A DNA stretch of 37,434 nucleotides from positions 1-37,434 of the IMG/VR virus record IMGVR_UViG_3300037264_009342; one strand, given 5' to 3'. This document shows positions 14,736 to 21,949 of this stretch, one piece after another. The notes under the pieces were generated by a model that saw only the letters and a program-made list of their open reading frames with translations, made no database searches and had not been told where the DNA came from. A program made the position numbers and the translations under genes. How positions within the stretch are numbered: position 1 is the first letter of the stretch; every line of letters begins with the position of its first letter. The DNA comes from a virus.

Positions 14736-16852
14736 TGCCGCAACCTCGACTGCCCGCGTTCTCCTTCACCGGCCCGTTCATGGGCCTCAATACGACCCAC
14801 GATCCGCGTCACCTGGCGCCCGGCTTTGCGGCGCGATGTCGGAACCTTTTGCTCAGCGAGGGCTACTTGCGGCCCAGGCCACCACTGAAGATTTGGGGCG
14901 TACCGTTCGGGGCGTACCGCGTGCCGTTGAAACCCATTTCGCTATTCGTCTGGCAGTCGGACGAGGCTGGGCCGGCGCCCGCCAGCGATTCTTTCGTGAT
15001 CGCTCAGGCCACGGACGGCGTCGACCTGGTCTATATGAGCTATCCCTTTGGCGTTAACGGCCTCGGTGATTGGCGCGTCATGAATTTCGCGCAGGGTGGA
15101 ATCAATCGGGGGTTCGGACCCGCAAGTTACGTAGTGTTTGGGAATCAGTTGTACATCGCGGACGGCGGACATCGCGTGTTGCGCTTCGACCGAGCGAGCG
15201 ACCGAATGTACAACGTCGGAATCCAGCCGCCTGGGAGTGAGGCTTTTACGGTATGGGGACTGTTGACCGAAGCCGGGCCCGGTATCACACCGGGTGATCT
15301 TCAGTTCGCCGTGACCTACTTCGACGTGGCTACCGGGTTCGAGTCCAACCCGCTCTACAGCCCGATCGTGTCCGTACCCTTCCCGCCCTTCTCGGCTAAG
15401 GCCATCGGCGTCGTCTACAACGGTCCGCCCGCGACGCGGAACACCGAAGGCATCACCCACTTTAGAATCTACAAGCGAAACCTGAGCACCAAGGAAGTTG
15501 GGTATCGGTTGTGTTACACCGCCGGTATCGATCACCTGGGTGAGCACAAGCTGAATTTGGGTGACGGGGTTCTGGAGCAATTGGGTATCAGCACCGCCAG
15601 TTCCGGCCCGTGGGCCCCGTCGCTCAACGGTCTTCCGCCGGAGAAAACAACGACCGTGTACGCTTTCCAGGGACGGATGTGGTACGCCTCGACCCTAGCG
15701 GACGATCTCTACTTTTCAGCGCCGGGCGTCGCCGCTCACGTCGATTCGTCACCGCTGACCGGCTCATTTCGCCGTGTGGGCGAGTCGGACGGGATTGGGA
15801 TCACCGGCTTGGCGGAAGTGTCGGGCAGTCTGGTCATTGGCAAGCCGCGTGCGTTGTGGCTCCTGGGCGGGCAGGTCACTCACCAAAGCAACGAAGAGGT
15901 GGCGACTGGGGTACCCGCACCGGCTCCGACCGACCAGTTGATCCGCTCGCGGTCGGACGTCGGCTGCGCCAACCGCGGCGGCGGGAACGGGCTGATCGCG
16001 GCGGCCGGGGGCGTCTACTTCAATGCCGACTCCGGGTTCTTCCGCTTCAACGGTGACACCAGCGTCGTCCTGACCGACCTGATCAAACCAACGTGGCTTG
16101 CCTTTGCACGCGGTCAGTTTCAGGTCGAGCTCGGCGAGCAGAATCAACGTATCACCTATGCGCTGGACCGAACCAATGGCATCCTTTACATGTGCCAGTC
16201 GAACGCACTCACGCCCTATCAAGAGTTCCCGTTCGGGAAGAGCCCCGTCCCCGTGTTGGCCTATCACTATGGCCGCGATCGGGGTGACGGGGTAGGGGTC
16301 TGGTCGGAGATCACCCACGAACCCGGCGGAAGAATCACCTGCGTGGCCGGCGTTCCCGCTGAGTCGATAGCCGCTGATCCAAGCGTTCCCCAAACACCCG
16401 CAGAGGACAAGTACCGAGCCGAGTGGCTGGCGGGCCTGGTCAATTTTGTACAGGGCGCCCCGCCCAACGGCGCCTACCTGTGCAGCGATCGCTACCCCGA
16501 TAACGCTGCTGCAGACTGGGAATACGCAAGCCCCGCGTTCAATTTCGCGGCGGGCCTGCGGCAGTTGGTCCACTGGCTACGAATTCTGCACCTCGAGGCG
16601 GTCTACCTGCCGAACGAGGGAGTGCCGGCTGGGTTTGGAATGGTTGACGTATCTTGCCGCTCCGGTGACGCCGTGCTGCGAACCGCCGCCATAGACCTCA
16701 AGAACGGGGTGCACACCGCTATCGTGGTACAAGCGGCGGCTGAAGACTTGCAGGTGATCTTGTCGTCCAATGCCGACTGGGTGAACGGCTGGGATCCAAG
16801 TGTCCTAATCCGGGGCGTGCAGATAGACTTTGAGCCGATTGGCGAGTTTTAG
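14735..16852 (+). CDS. Tail nozzle-like (tail tubular protein B-type) protein
   Basis: 705 aa from ATG 14735, whose A is the last base of the adaptor stop (TGATG); an in-frame GTG at 14726 is less likely. The N-terminus has the signature of beta-propeller nozzle proteins: FTGPFMGLNTTHDPRHLAPG, then ARCRNLLLSEGYLRPRPPL, which corresponds to the 'G-G-N...A..L.N....dG.l..R.G' opening. Repeated beta sheets with bits such as LYIADGGHRVLRFD and ENGLIAAAGGVYFNADSGFF-like stretches support a propeller. Typically a hexamer below the adaptor. Length fits (about 600-800 aa). Confidence 0.7.
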   Translation: MPQPRLPAFSFTGPFMGLNTTHDPRHLAPGFAARCRNLLLSEGYLRPRPPLKIWGVPFGAYRVPLKPISLFVWQSDEAGPAPASDSFVIAQATDGVDLVYMSYPFGVNGLGDWRVMNFAQGGINRGFGPASYVVFGNQLYIADGGHRVLRFDRASDRMYNVGIQPPGSEAFTVWGLLTEAGPGITPGDLQFAVTYFDVATGFESNPLYSPIVSVPFPPFSAKAIGVVYNGPPATRNTEGITHFRIYKRNLSTKEVGYRLCYTAGIDHLGEHKLNLGDGVLEQLGISTASSGPWAPSLNGLPPEKTTTVYAFQGRMWYASTLADDLYFSAPGVAAHVDSSPLTGSFRRVGESDGIGITGLAEVSGSLVIGKPRALWLLGGQVTHQSNEEVATGVPAPAPTDQLIRSRSDVGCANRGGGNGLIAAAGGVYFNADSGFFRFNGDTSVVLTDLIKPTWLAFARGQFQVELGEQNQRITYALDRTNGILYMCQSNALTPYQEFPFGKSPVPVLAYHYGRDRGDGVGVWSEITHEPGGRITCVAGVPAESIAADPSVPQTPAEDKYRAEWLAGLVNFVQGAPPNGAYLCSDRYPDNAAADWEYASPAFNFAAGLRQLVHWLRILHLEAVYLPNEGVPAGFGMVDVSCRSGDAVLRTAAIDLKNGVHTAIVVQAAAEDLQVILSSNADWVNGWDPSVLIRGVQIDFEPIGEF

Positions 16853-16927
16853 AATGCCGCGGGGTTCGTCGCTGCTCTTTGCGGCTTGGCGTCGGTGCGC
16901 GAGACGCCTAGGCCCTTGCAACTTGTC

Positions 16928-16955
16928 GCGCATTGACGCGAAGACGCAAAGAAGA
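16928..16955. repeat. Partial ACGCAAAGACGC repeat, also ribosome-binding region
   Basis: CGCGCATTGACGCGAAGACGCAAAGAAGAG is a diverged single arm of the 10329 hairpin family. AGAGAGGA directly after it is the Shine-Dalgarno sequence of the 16967 gene. The 114-base gap 16853-16966 has no other feature. Confidence 0.55.
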
Positions 16956-16966
16956 GAGGAAATCAG

Positions 16967-17422
16967 ATGGCTACGCCGTTCAGTTTCGTACGTGAATACA
17001 CTCCGACCGGGGTGAACACGACGCAGTTTCAGATCATCGCCGCGGCCAATCGCGACATCGAGTTGCTCGCGATTGAGCTCATCCCCCAGGGCTCCACGTC
17101 CGCAACCGCCCCGATCAAGTTCGTGTTGAAAAAGGCGACGGATGGGGGCGCCGGGGTGGCAAACACCGATGGGATCATCAAAGGGCCACGTGTGGTGGTC
17201 GCCATCGCCACGACCTTCCTTATTTGGTCGGCGGCTGAGGCTGAGCCGGCTTATGGGCCGGAGCCGGCTTCCCTGCGCCACACTTTCGGCTGTCATCAGC
17301 AAAGCCCACGACTGTGGGTCCCGCCGGAACAGGTAATCATCCCCGGCGGGGAGCGATGGTCGGTCGTATACAAGGCGGGTCCGCTCGTCTTGGTCGGATA
17401 CCAGGCCTACTTCAGGGAATAA
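16967..17422 (+). CDS. Unknown 151-aa beta-rich virion protein
   Basis: ATG 16967 after AGAGAGGA (16953-16960). 151 aa with continuous beta-strand pattern (TTQFQIIAAANRDIELLAIE, ATTFLIWSAAEAEPAYGPEP, WSVVYKAGPLVLVGYQAYF). No charge clusters, no membrane segment. The pattern of a single-domain beta sandwich and the position after the nozzle gene suggest a minor tail or capsid protein. No family recognised. Ends 3 bases before the next GTG. Confidence 0.55.
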   Translation: MATPFSFVREYTPTGVNTTQFQIIAAANRDIELLAIELIPQGSTSATAPIKFVLKKATDGGAGVANTDGIIKGPRVVVAIATTFLIWSAAEAEPAYGPEPASLRHTFGCHQQSPRLWVPPEQVIIPGGERWSVVYKAGPLVLVGYQAYFRE

Positions 17423-17425
17423 CCC

Positions 17426-17689
17426 GTGCCCGGCGGCGGCGGTCCAGTTCAACCCGTGCCCCCCCCGGCATCGGGGCCACCACCGGTTCCAACTGGTGGG
17501 CAGCCTGATCCACCGGCCGGACTGCTGCAGAGTCCGTATGCGGGATGTCGGATGTCCGATGTCGGATGTGGCGCGAGTCGCAACACATCCGCTATCCCCA
17601 ATCCGACATCCGACATGGCCATTTGGGTGTTGCAGGGTGGCCCGCCGCCGCTCCCGCCGCCGGGGACCTTCGACCCAGGGAGGCGGTAG
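17426..17689 (+). CDS. Pro/Gly-rich 87-aa protein with an in-frame repeat insert
   Basis: GTG 17426, with AGGGA at 17414-17418. It starts with a Pro/Gly-rich segment (VPPPASGPPPVPTGG), then an element-encoded block at residues ~41-66 (CRMSDVGCGASRNTSAIPNP), then another Pro-rich tail. The middle is the translation of an ATCCGAC palindromic element at 17540-17617, inserted without a frameshift or stop. Without the insert the gene would encode about 60 aa. Low-complexity linkers like this occur in small tail or internal proteins. It may not make a folded protein; the Shine-Dalgarno sequence and tight spacing favour a gene. Confidence 0.45.
   Translation: MPGGGGPVQPVPPPASGPPPVPTGGQPDPPAGLLQSPYAGCRMSDVGCGASRNTSAIPNPTSDMAIWVLQGGPPPLPPPGTFDPGRR
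17540..17617. repeat. ATCCGAC palindromic element inside a reading frame
   Basis: GCGGGATGTCGGATGTCCGA, GTCGGATGTG, centre GCGCGAGTCGCAACAC, then ATCCGCTATCCCCAATCCG and ACATCCGACATGG. The centre is the reverse complement of the centre at 27594 (GTTGCGACTCGCGCC), so this copy is inverted. Confidence 0.8.
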
Positions 17690-17695
17690 TTTCCT

Positions 17696-17760
17696 CCCCG
17701 CATGAATGCGGGGGCTCGGGCATCCTTCACCAGACATCATCCGTCACCAGACATCGGAGC
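17696..17760. repeat. Hairpin B plus CATC-repeat tail
   Basis: CCCCGCATGAATGCGGGG (17696-17713), followed by GCTCGGGCATCC and a partial run CATCATCCGTCACCAGACATCGGAG. The run supplies the GGAG of the 17766 gene. The hairpin is base-identical to that at 4418. Confidence 0.75.
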
Positions 17761-17765
17761 ACGTA

Positions 17766-18443
17766 GTGCCGCTACTGGCCCAAACGCATCCTGAGCCGAT
17801 ACTCCGGGAGCTTCGGCAACTGTGGCGGAGCGTGGATGGGTTGCAGGCCGAGGTACGACGGCTGTCCAGGGCGGAGAGTCCTAGTCCGAATGCCATTTCC
17901 GGTCGAACGAATCTCCTACAGGGTTCCGTAGAGGCCTGGACCTACCTCCTGGACACGGGTCCGATCACGTTCACGGCGTCGCCGCAGAAGGTGACGTGGT
18001 TGGTGGGTGCGATCCGGGGCAGCTACACCCACCTGGCGCTTTCCGTCGCCATCATCAGCCGAGTTCTGTCCGGCATCGTCACCGAAAAATGGACCCTCGC
18101 CGGGCAAACCGCGGTCCAGCCGCCCTTTGTCAACCTTGGGGCGTCGCCGCCGGCGGTGAATTCCGCCTCGAAGCAGCTCTACGCCTGGGACGGAGCGGGG
18201 GTCGGACCGTTGGTGGTTCCAGCCGCCTTGGGGGATGCGGGGGCTGGGTACCCGAACCGCGCGTACTATCCGCACTGCCCGATCGAGGCGGACAGTATCG
18301 ACACGCTGATCCTGGAAGGTACGTTCACGGGCGGGGTCAGCATCTGCATGCAGGCGATGCTGGTCGGAATGTACGTGCGGCACCGGAACAGCGCCGGGCA
18401 GACGGTGGACCCACGGTGGATCATCGGCTGCCAGGGGCCTTAG
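17766..18443 (+). CDS. Unknown 225-aa protein: coiled coil plus beta domain
   Basis: GTG 17766 is chosen over the upstream in-frame ATG 17706, because the upstream bases are repeat sequence and GGAG (17755-17758) is well placed. Residues ~9-33 form a coiled coil (ILRELRQLWRSVDGLQAEVR). A beta-rich domain follows (TYLLDTGPITFTASPQKVTW, then YTHLALSVAIISRVLSGIVT). A helix-then-beta layout fits a trimeric fibre or virion attachment protein. No family recognised. Structural operon, after the 17426 gene. Confidence 0.55.
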   Translation: MPLLAQTHPEPILRELRQLWRSVDGLQAEVRRLSRAESPSPNAISGRTNLLQGSVEAWTYLLDTGPITFTASPQKVTWLVGAIRGSYTHLALSVAIISRVLSGIVTEKWTLAGQTAVQPPFVNLGASPPAVNSASKQLYAWDGAGVGPLVVPAALGDAGAGYPNRAYYPHCPIEADSIDTLILEGTFTGGVSICMQAMLVGMYVRHRNSAGQTVDPRWIIGCQGP

Positions 18444-18512
18444 GATGTCGGATGTCGGAGGTGGAATGTATGCGTGTTAGTGAAACGCATACATCCACAG
18501 TCCACATCGAAA
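18444..18512. repeat. ATCCGAC palindromic element with unusual hairpin centre
   Basis: GATGTCGGATGTCGGAGGTGG, then a GTATGCGT-GTTAGTGAA-ACGCATAC hairpin as centre (AATGTATGCGTG...), then CATCCACAGTCCACATCG. The trailing AAAAGAGG is the Shine-Dalgarno sequence of the 18525 gene. The centre is unlike the TTGCGACTCGCGCC centre of other copies. Confidence 0.8.
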
Positions 18513-18524
18513 AGAGGTTGGTAC

Positions 18525-18755
18525 GTGCACGTGCACGAGGTTGGATTCGATCTCGAGCTGGTGGCGACGGACGAGCTCTGGAAGGAGCTTGGTCGCCGTT
18601 TCGAAATCGCCTCGATGGTGTCGAAGGATCCGGTCGACGGTCACCTACAGGTATTGAGCACGGCCAAGACCGCGTTGGAGGTTTTGGGTTTGTTGTCTTT
18701 GGGCCAGCAGGCGGTCGGGAAAGTCCTGTTTGAGAGCGCACCCGGCGGGCAATGA
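18525..18755 (+). CDS. Unknown 76-aa protein
   Basis: GTG 18525, after AGAGG (18513-18517); the upstream frame is repeat-derived. 76 aa, mixed alpha/beta (VHVHEVGFDLELVATDELWK, then LSTAKTALEVLGLLSLGQQA). It ends overlapping the next gene by 4 bases (ATGA at 18752). The short helical C-terminus is hydrophobic but not a clear membrane span. Precedes a membrane-anchored coiled-coil protein, so the two may act together (lysis or tail-associated). No family recognised. Confidence 0.5.
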   Translation: MHVHEVGFDLELVATDELWKELGRRFEIASMVSKDPVDGHLQVLSTAKTALEVLGLLSLGQQAVGKVLFESAPGGQ

Positions 18756-19171
18756 GTAAGCAACTGAAAAACATGTTCAACGGAAACTTGCCCGCGACGG
18801 CATTGATGTTGTTGGTCGGCCTGGGGAGCGGAACGGGCGGGGTATATTTCTCGGCACCGAGCACGGAAAACATCCGCTCCATCGTGCGGACGGAGTTCGA
18901 TCGCCTGTCGGAGTTCTCCCGCGCGGAACGGATCGCCCAGATTGCGGCCGCGGTCGGACCGCTGGCCGAGCAAATCAAAGGTTTCGGTGACATCGTGGCC
19001 GCGTACGGGGTCACCCGGATGGAGGGCTTCCAACGACTCAAGGCCGTGGAAACGCAAATCGACGAGAAGTCCGACGCGGTCAATAAGCGATTGGATTCAG
19101 TCGACGCCGCGCTCCTGAGGCTTTGCGACAAGGTGGATCGGCTTCTGACGGGCGGTGTACGCGAACCATGA
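18752..19171 (+). CDS. Membrane-anchored coiled-coil protein, 139 aa (possible holin/spanin-like)
   Basis: ATG 18752 overlaps the previous stop (ATGA). Residues ~12-32 form one membrane helix (LPATALMLLVGLGSGTGGVY). A long amphipathic helical region follows (FDRLSEFSRAERIAQIAAAV; VETQIDEKSDAVNKRLDSVD) with coiled-coil character. One N-terminal membrane anchor with a periplasmic or cytosolic coiled coil fits an i-spanin or an internal virion protein. No holin-specific motif is seen. Its place near the end of the operon is where lysis genes often lie; this is an inference. Confidence 0.55.
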   Translation: MSKQLKNMFNGNLPATALMLLVGLGSGTGGVYFSAPSTENIRSIVRTEFDRLSEFSRAERIAQIAAAVGPLAEQIKGFGDIVAAYGVTRMEGFQRLKAVETQIDEKSDAVNKRLDSVDAALLRLCDKVDRLLTGGVREP

Positions 19172-19226
19172 CGCCCTGCGCGTGTTGGGGCGTTTTAGGA
19201 CGGTTGTTTTACAGAAAGGAAAGCAA

Positions 19227-19526
19227 ATGGCGGCAGACCAGGGACTTATCGATTCGGTAGCGAACGAGAACGTGAAGGTCGGGGCGGGTGCGCCGGTGCA
19301 CTACGCGGCATCCTTAATGCAGGCCCACGCGGGGCACATGGCCAGGTTGAACATCATCGCTGAAAACGGGCTGCAGGGATTCCTCGCCGTGCATCAGGCT
19401 GCCACCGCGGCGGCGGTCCGGGCGTTCACCGAAATGGACGCGCTGGAGGCGATGAGCAACGCGGTCATCGGGCAGCAGGGCGCCAAGGTGGCGCAGAGCA
19501 CGCCGCCGGAGACCGGGAAGGTTTAG
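19227..19526 (+). CDS. Unknown helical protein, 99 aa
   Basis: ATG 19227 with AAAGGA (19215-19220) 6 bases before; the frame upstream is open but lacks a site. 99 aa, almost wholly helical and Ala-rich (YAASLMQAHAGHMARLNIIA, AATAAAVRAFTEMDALEAMS). Polar N- and C-termini. This fits a minor virion protein of the 'GxxxA-rich' type that is packaged in the head. No family recognised. Confidence 0.5.
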   Translation: MAADQGLIDSVANENVKVGAGAPVHYAASLMQAHAGHMARLNIIAENGLQGFLAVHQAATAAAVRAFTEMDALEAMSNAVIGQQGAKVAQSTPPETGKV

Positions 19527-19527
19527 C

Positions 19528-19608
19528 CCGATCTCGGACCTGGGACGTCGGACGTGGCGCGTACATCCGTCACGTCCGACGTCCGACGTCCGTCGTTCCA
19601 CGTTCGAG
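19528..19608. repeat. ATCCGAC-type element, GTCCGACGTCC variant
   Basis: The element reads CTCGGACCTGGGACGTCGG, ACGTGGCGCGTACATCCGTC, then CACGTCCGACGTCCGACGTCC and GTCGTTCCACGTTCG. Here the units carry C instead of A (GACGTCC), so the copy has diverged in a concerted way. It lies directly before the 19616 GTG. Confidence 0.75.
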
Positions 19609-19615
19609 GTTCAGA

Positions 19616-20587
19616 GTGGCCGCTAAGAAAAAACTGATCCTGTGGCTGGAAATCAACAGCCCGCTCTCCACGTTCGATCAGTTGGAGCCGCTCAAGACTC
19701 GCGATCCCGCGTGGACCGGATCGACCACCTACAAGACGGCCGTCGAGCAAGTGTTGCTGCAGTGGTCGTACAGCGGCATGCCCGCGCTGATCACCACGCA
19801 ACCGCACTATTACGACGCCACCGGCTCATTCCCTATCTTCCGCCCGTACAACGCCTCGACCAACCCCTACGGCTTGATCTTCCCGCCCGGGATGACCATC
19901 TATGCCGGGTTCAAGCCCAGTACGCTAAGTCCGATCGATGACGCGAACGACTGGCTGGGCATCGCGGACATGAGTTCGAGGTTTCGGTCGAGCAATAAGC
20001 TCTCACCCGAGGTCAGCCGCGATGTGTGCTGTTTCGAAAACGAGACCACGATCATGGGTCCCTTGGAGGCGGGTTTCATTCCAGCGTGGGGCAAGCTCGA
20101 GCGCGGGCTACGGGCGCTGTCTCGCACGGGGGTGACCATATGGTGGAACCTGCCACGTATTCTACCGAATCAGTTACCGCTCGCTCCCCAACTTGAGGCG
20201 GTGACCAGGCGGTTTCTGAAGACCGTTAGGCGTTCGTGCCGCAACTCGGTCGTGTTCGATGCTACGCGATCGTACAACGCGGCCCCATCGGCCCAGGCGA
20301 CGTTGCTGGAGCCGCACACGCGGGACGTGATGGGTCCCTCGCGGATCCAGCGCCGGGCGATCGTATCGAACGACGGGCAGTTTCAACTGGGCGACGGGAC
20401 GATGCACGCCAAGGCGGTCTTTACGCCGACGCTGATCGCCCCGGCGGATCCCAACGTCGCGGGGGTGATCGATCAGGCGGATGTGCTGAACGTGTACTTT
20501 GACTTTCCGCGCGACGCGTTGATCGCGGTCAACGCGTTGGTCACGAACCTTTACAGCCGGGGGATTGGGGCGGCGCCGCCGCCGTAG
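19616..20587 (+). CDS. Unknown TIM-barrel-like protein A, paralogue of the 26604 protein
   Basis: GTG 19616, 323 aa; the upstream sequence is a repeat element. It starts with a strand ending in an acidic residue (LILWLEINSP). Motifs shared with the 26604 protein in the same order and similar spacing: W-x-E-x-N (10-14), GFKP (98-101), an E-E-T type segment FENET (140-144), a helix with W (158-168) and GVTIWWNLP (172-180), then helix and strand ends. Alternating strands and helices fit a (beta/alpha)8 barrel, and strand ends with E or N are usual for glycoside hydrolase-type active sites. No family recognised. It is the last gene of the structural operon, ending 5 bases from the convergent minus gene. 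A cell-wall-degrading role is possible but not shown. Confidence 0.6.
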   Translation: MAAKKKLILWLEINSPLSTFDQLEPLKTRDPAWTGSTTYKTAVEQVLLQWSYSGMPALITTQPHYYDATGSFPIFRPYNASTNPYGLIFPPGMTIYAGFKPSTLSPIDDANDWLGIADMSSRFRSSNKLSPEVSRDVCCFENETTIMGPLEAGFIPAWGKLERGLRALSRTGVTIWWNLPRILPNQLPLAPQLEAVTRRFLKTVRRSCRNSVVFDATRSYNAAPSAQATLLEPHTRDVMGPSRIQRRAIVSNDGQFQLGDGTMHAKAVFTPTLIAPADPNVAGVIDQADVLNVYFDFPRDALIAVNALVTNLYSRGIGAAPPP

Positions 20588-20592
20588 GTCGT

Positions 20593-21087
20593 TTACACTA
20601 TGATCGCTGAGACGGAAGCAAATACCCGCTCGATCTCAGCTTCGAGACGTGTACGGCTATTGGGGTGCAACTTACCTAATACGCCTCCCAGATTCTTCTG
20701 TGCCCATGCCCAATCAGCGAACGAGGTCGGCCACCGCCCTTCGTATGCCCGGCTCGCCCCGAGCCAGTCGGCCAACATTTCTCGAACGGCCCACTTCGGC
20801 ATGGGAAGAGGATCGTAGGCATCCATTGGTGGATCACATCGGGTGTGCCCCGTTCGGGGAATCCAATACTCCCAGTGATGGGGATGCCGATTCTGGTGCC
20901 GGAGCCATGCAATTGCGAATTCGACGGGTCGGTCATGTGCTCCGAAGAACTGCCGGTCGTAGGCCCAAAGCTCGGACGGTAAAAACTTAGACCAGTCGTG
21001 GATAACAAGTCTCCAGACGGGCGCACCCGTTCTCAATCCGGCCAGGAACACGAACCACTTGTGTTTGATCGTTAACCAAATCGTCAT
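20593..21087 (-). CDS. DUF5662-like phage protein
   Basis: ATG 21087 is the start, because it overlaps the upstream stop as ATGA; the longer frame to 21147 is not needed. 164 aa beginning MTIWLTIKHKWFVFLAGLRT, with HDWSKF and RHQNRHPHHWEYW later. The 'HKWFVF...HDWSKF...H..HH..HW' pattern is that of DUF5662-type proteins common in phages (putatively metal binding through His). The function is unknown. Last gene of the minus cluster. Confidence 0.7.
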   Translation of the reverse strand: MTIWLTIKHKWFVFLAGLRTGAPVWRLVIHDWSKFLPSELWAYDRQFFGAHDRPVEFAIAWLRHQNRHPHHWEYWIPRTGHTRCDPPMDAYDPLPMPKWAVREMLADWLGASRAYEGRWPTSFADWAWAQKNLGGVLGKLHPNSRTRLEAEIERVFASVSAIIV

Positions 21088-21416
21088 GGTTTGACCAACG
21101 TGAACGCGGCAGGTTCTTCGGCCAGCAGTAGGAACGTGGGCCGGCACTCAAGTCTCCTTGCGTTCATCAGGTCGGCGTACGACTCGATGTCGAGTTCGAT
21201 TGAACCCTCGAACGTAGTGCCCGAATGGAATAGCCCGGCAGATAGTTCTACACCAAGTTCCGTTGCGTAGACCGAACGCCCGCCCCGCAGCCAATCGCTG
21301 AATACCAACTTGACCGGTACCTTCAATCCTTGTCCTCCATGCCCTTGACGATGGATGGCGGCGTTCGGAACCGTGCTCCTGCCGTCGCTCATACAGTGGG
21401 CAAATAACGCGTCCAC
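21084..21416 (-). CDS. Unknown 110-aa protein
   Basis: The start is given as GTG 21416, but the same frame is open back to 21465. There it reads RTYYLWPLIDDEEVDALFAH, so a longer N-terminus from a non-ATG start is possible. It contains basic and aromatic stretches and a beta-rich C-terminal half (VPVKLVFSDWLRGGRSVYAT; FEGSIELDIESYADLM). Its TGA overlaps the next ATG (ATGA), so it is coupled to the DUF5662-like gene. No family recognised. Confidence 0.55.
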   Translation of the reverse strand: MDALFAHCMSDGRSTVPNAAIHRQGHGGQGLKVPVKLVFSDWLRGGRSVYATELGVELSAGLFHSGTTFEGSIELDIESYADLMNARRLECRPTFLLLAEEPAAFTLVKP

Positions 21417-21461
21417 CTCTTCATCATCGATCAGCGGCCAAAGGTAATAGGTCCGACACCG

Positions 21462-21608
21462 TCACGTCATCCTGCGGACATGCCGCCATCGGCGGCGAAT
21501 TCGGACCCGCCGCGCGTGGTACGCCTTTCGGGCAGACTTCTCAAGCCACCGGACATGCCGCCATCGGCGTCGAATCCGTCCTGTGTATTCCTCCTGGTTT
21601 ACGTCCAT
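21462..21608 (-). CDS. Possible 48-aa basic protein with internal duplication
   Basis: ATG 21608 is preceded by GAGGAAAGG (21623-21615), a good Shine-Dalgarno sequence. 48 aa, very basic. The segment RIRRRWRHVR occurs twice (about 11-20 and 36-45), due to a DNA direct repeat (GGACATGCCGCCATCGGCG, twice at about 21476 and 21552). It may be a repeat-derived open frame rather than a real gene. Its TGA is followed in the same frame by the beginning of the 21416 gene, so the two could once have been one. Confidence 0.35.
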   Translation of the reverse strand: MDVNQEEYTGRIRRRWRHVRWLEKSARKAYHARRVRIRRRWRHVRRMT

Positions 21609-21626
21609 CACGAACCTTTCCTCAGT

Positions 21627-21653
21627 CCCGGCCCCGGCGTATCCCGCCGGGGC
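21627..21653. repeat. GC hairpin, B-like
   Basis: GGCCCCGGCG-TATCC-CGCCGGGGCC is a perfect 10-bp stem. It stands between the methyltransferase stub and the 21608 gene on the minus strand. There is no T-tract, so a simple intrinsic terminator is not supported. Confidence 0.6.
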
Positions 21654-21724
21654 CAAGGACGGGAGGGGAAAAACTGTCCGGCTGCGGTTGGTCGTCAGGT
21701 GCCGGACTACTCTGGTAAACTCCA

Positions 21725-21835
21725 GAGACCCGTGTAATCACACTCCAGCCGAGTGCGGGCGCTCTTGCATCCGAGCCTTCGCGCTCCGTACCGGGGTTTT
21801 TCGCCTCATGGCGTCTCGGCCCGGAGGATTTCAAC
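21725..21835. repeat. Diverged B-type elements beside the methyltransferase stub
   Basis: GAGTGCGGGCGCTCTTGCATCC (about 21750-21771) and GGTTTTTCGCCTCATGGCGTC / CTCGGCCCGGAGG (about 21795-21825) look like diverged copies of the element GGTTTCCTCCCCGCATGAATG / CGGGGGCTCGGGCATCC. The second covers the end of the methyltransferase frame. Degenerate, so moderate confidence. Confidence 0.45.
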
Positions 21836-21949
21836 GTCCGATGCCGTCGGATTGCGACGGACCTCAGCGACCCGCATCCCCGCCCGTTCCAAGCCCAGGT
21901 CGAAGCCGCCGATCCCAGTGAACAAGGAACCGAAGGTAAATTGAGGCAT
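21806..21949 (-). pseudogene. 5' stub of a DNA cytosine-5 methyltransferase
   Basis: ATG 21949 overlaps the stop of the previous gene (TGATG). The first ~25 residues (MPQFTFGSLFTGIGGFDLGL, then ERAGM) are motif I of C5-cytosine methyltransferases (F-x-G-x-G-G, binding S-adenosylmethionine). After residue ~27 homology stops: VAEVRRNPTASDVEILRAET followed by TGA. The expected acidic motif II segment, the PCQ catalytic loop (motif IV) and the target-recognition domain are missing, and no continuation is seen in the next 200 bases. Only 47 aa remain of the ~300+ in a normal enzyme. The break coincides with diverged repeat sequence. It cannot methylate DNA as it stands. Confidence 0.75.

Noticed and set aside
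16805-17740. Minus-strand frame of 311 codons
   Set aside because: It crosses several plus-strand genes and a repeat; its HAGRK and HPTS peptides come from the repeats.
18752-19171. Firm call as holin or spanin
   Set aside because: One membrane segment and a coiled coil are not specific, and no endolysin partner is recognisable nearby.
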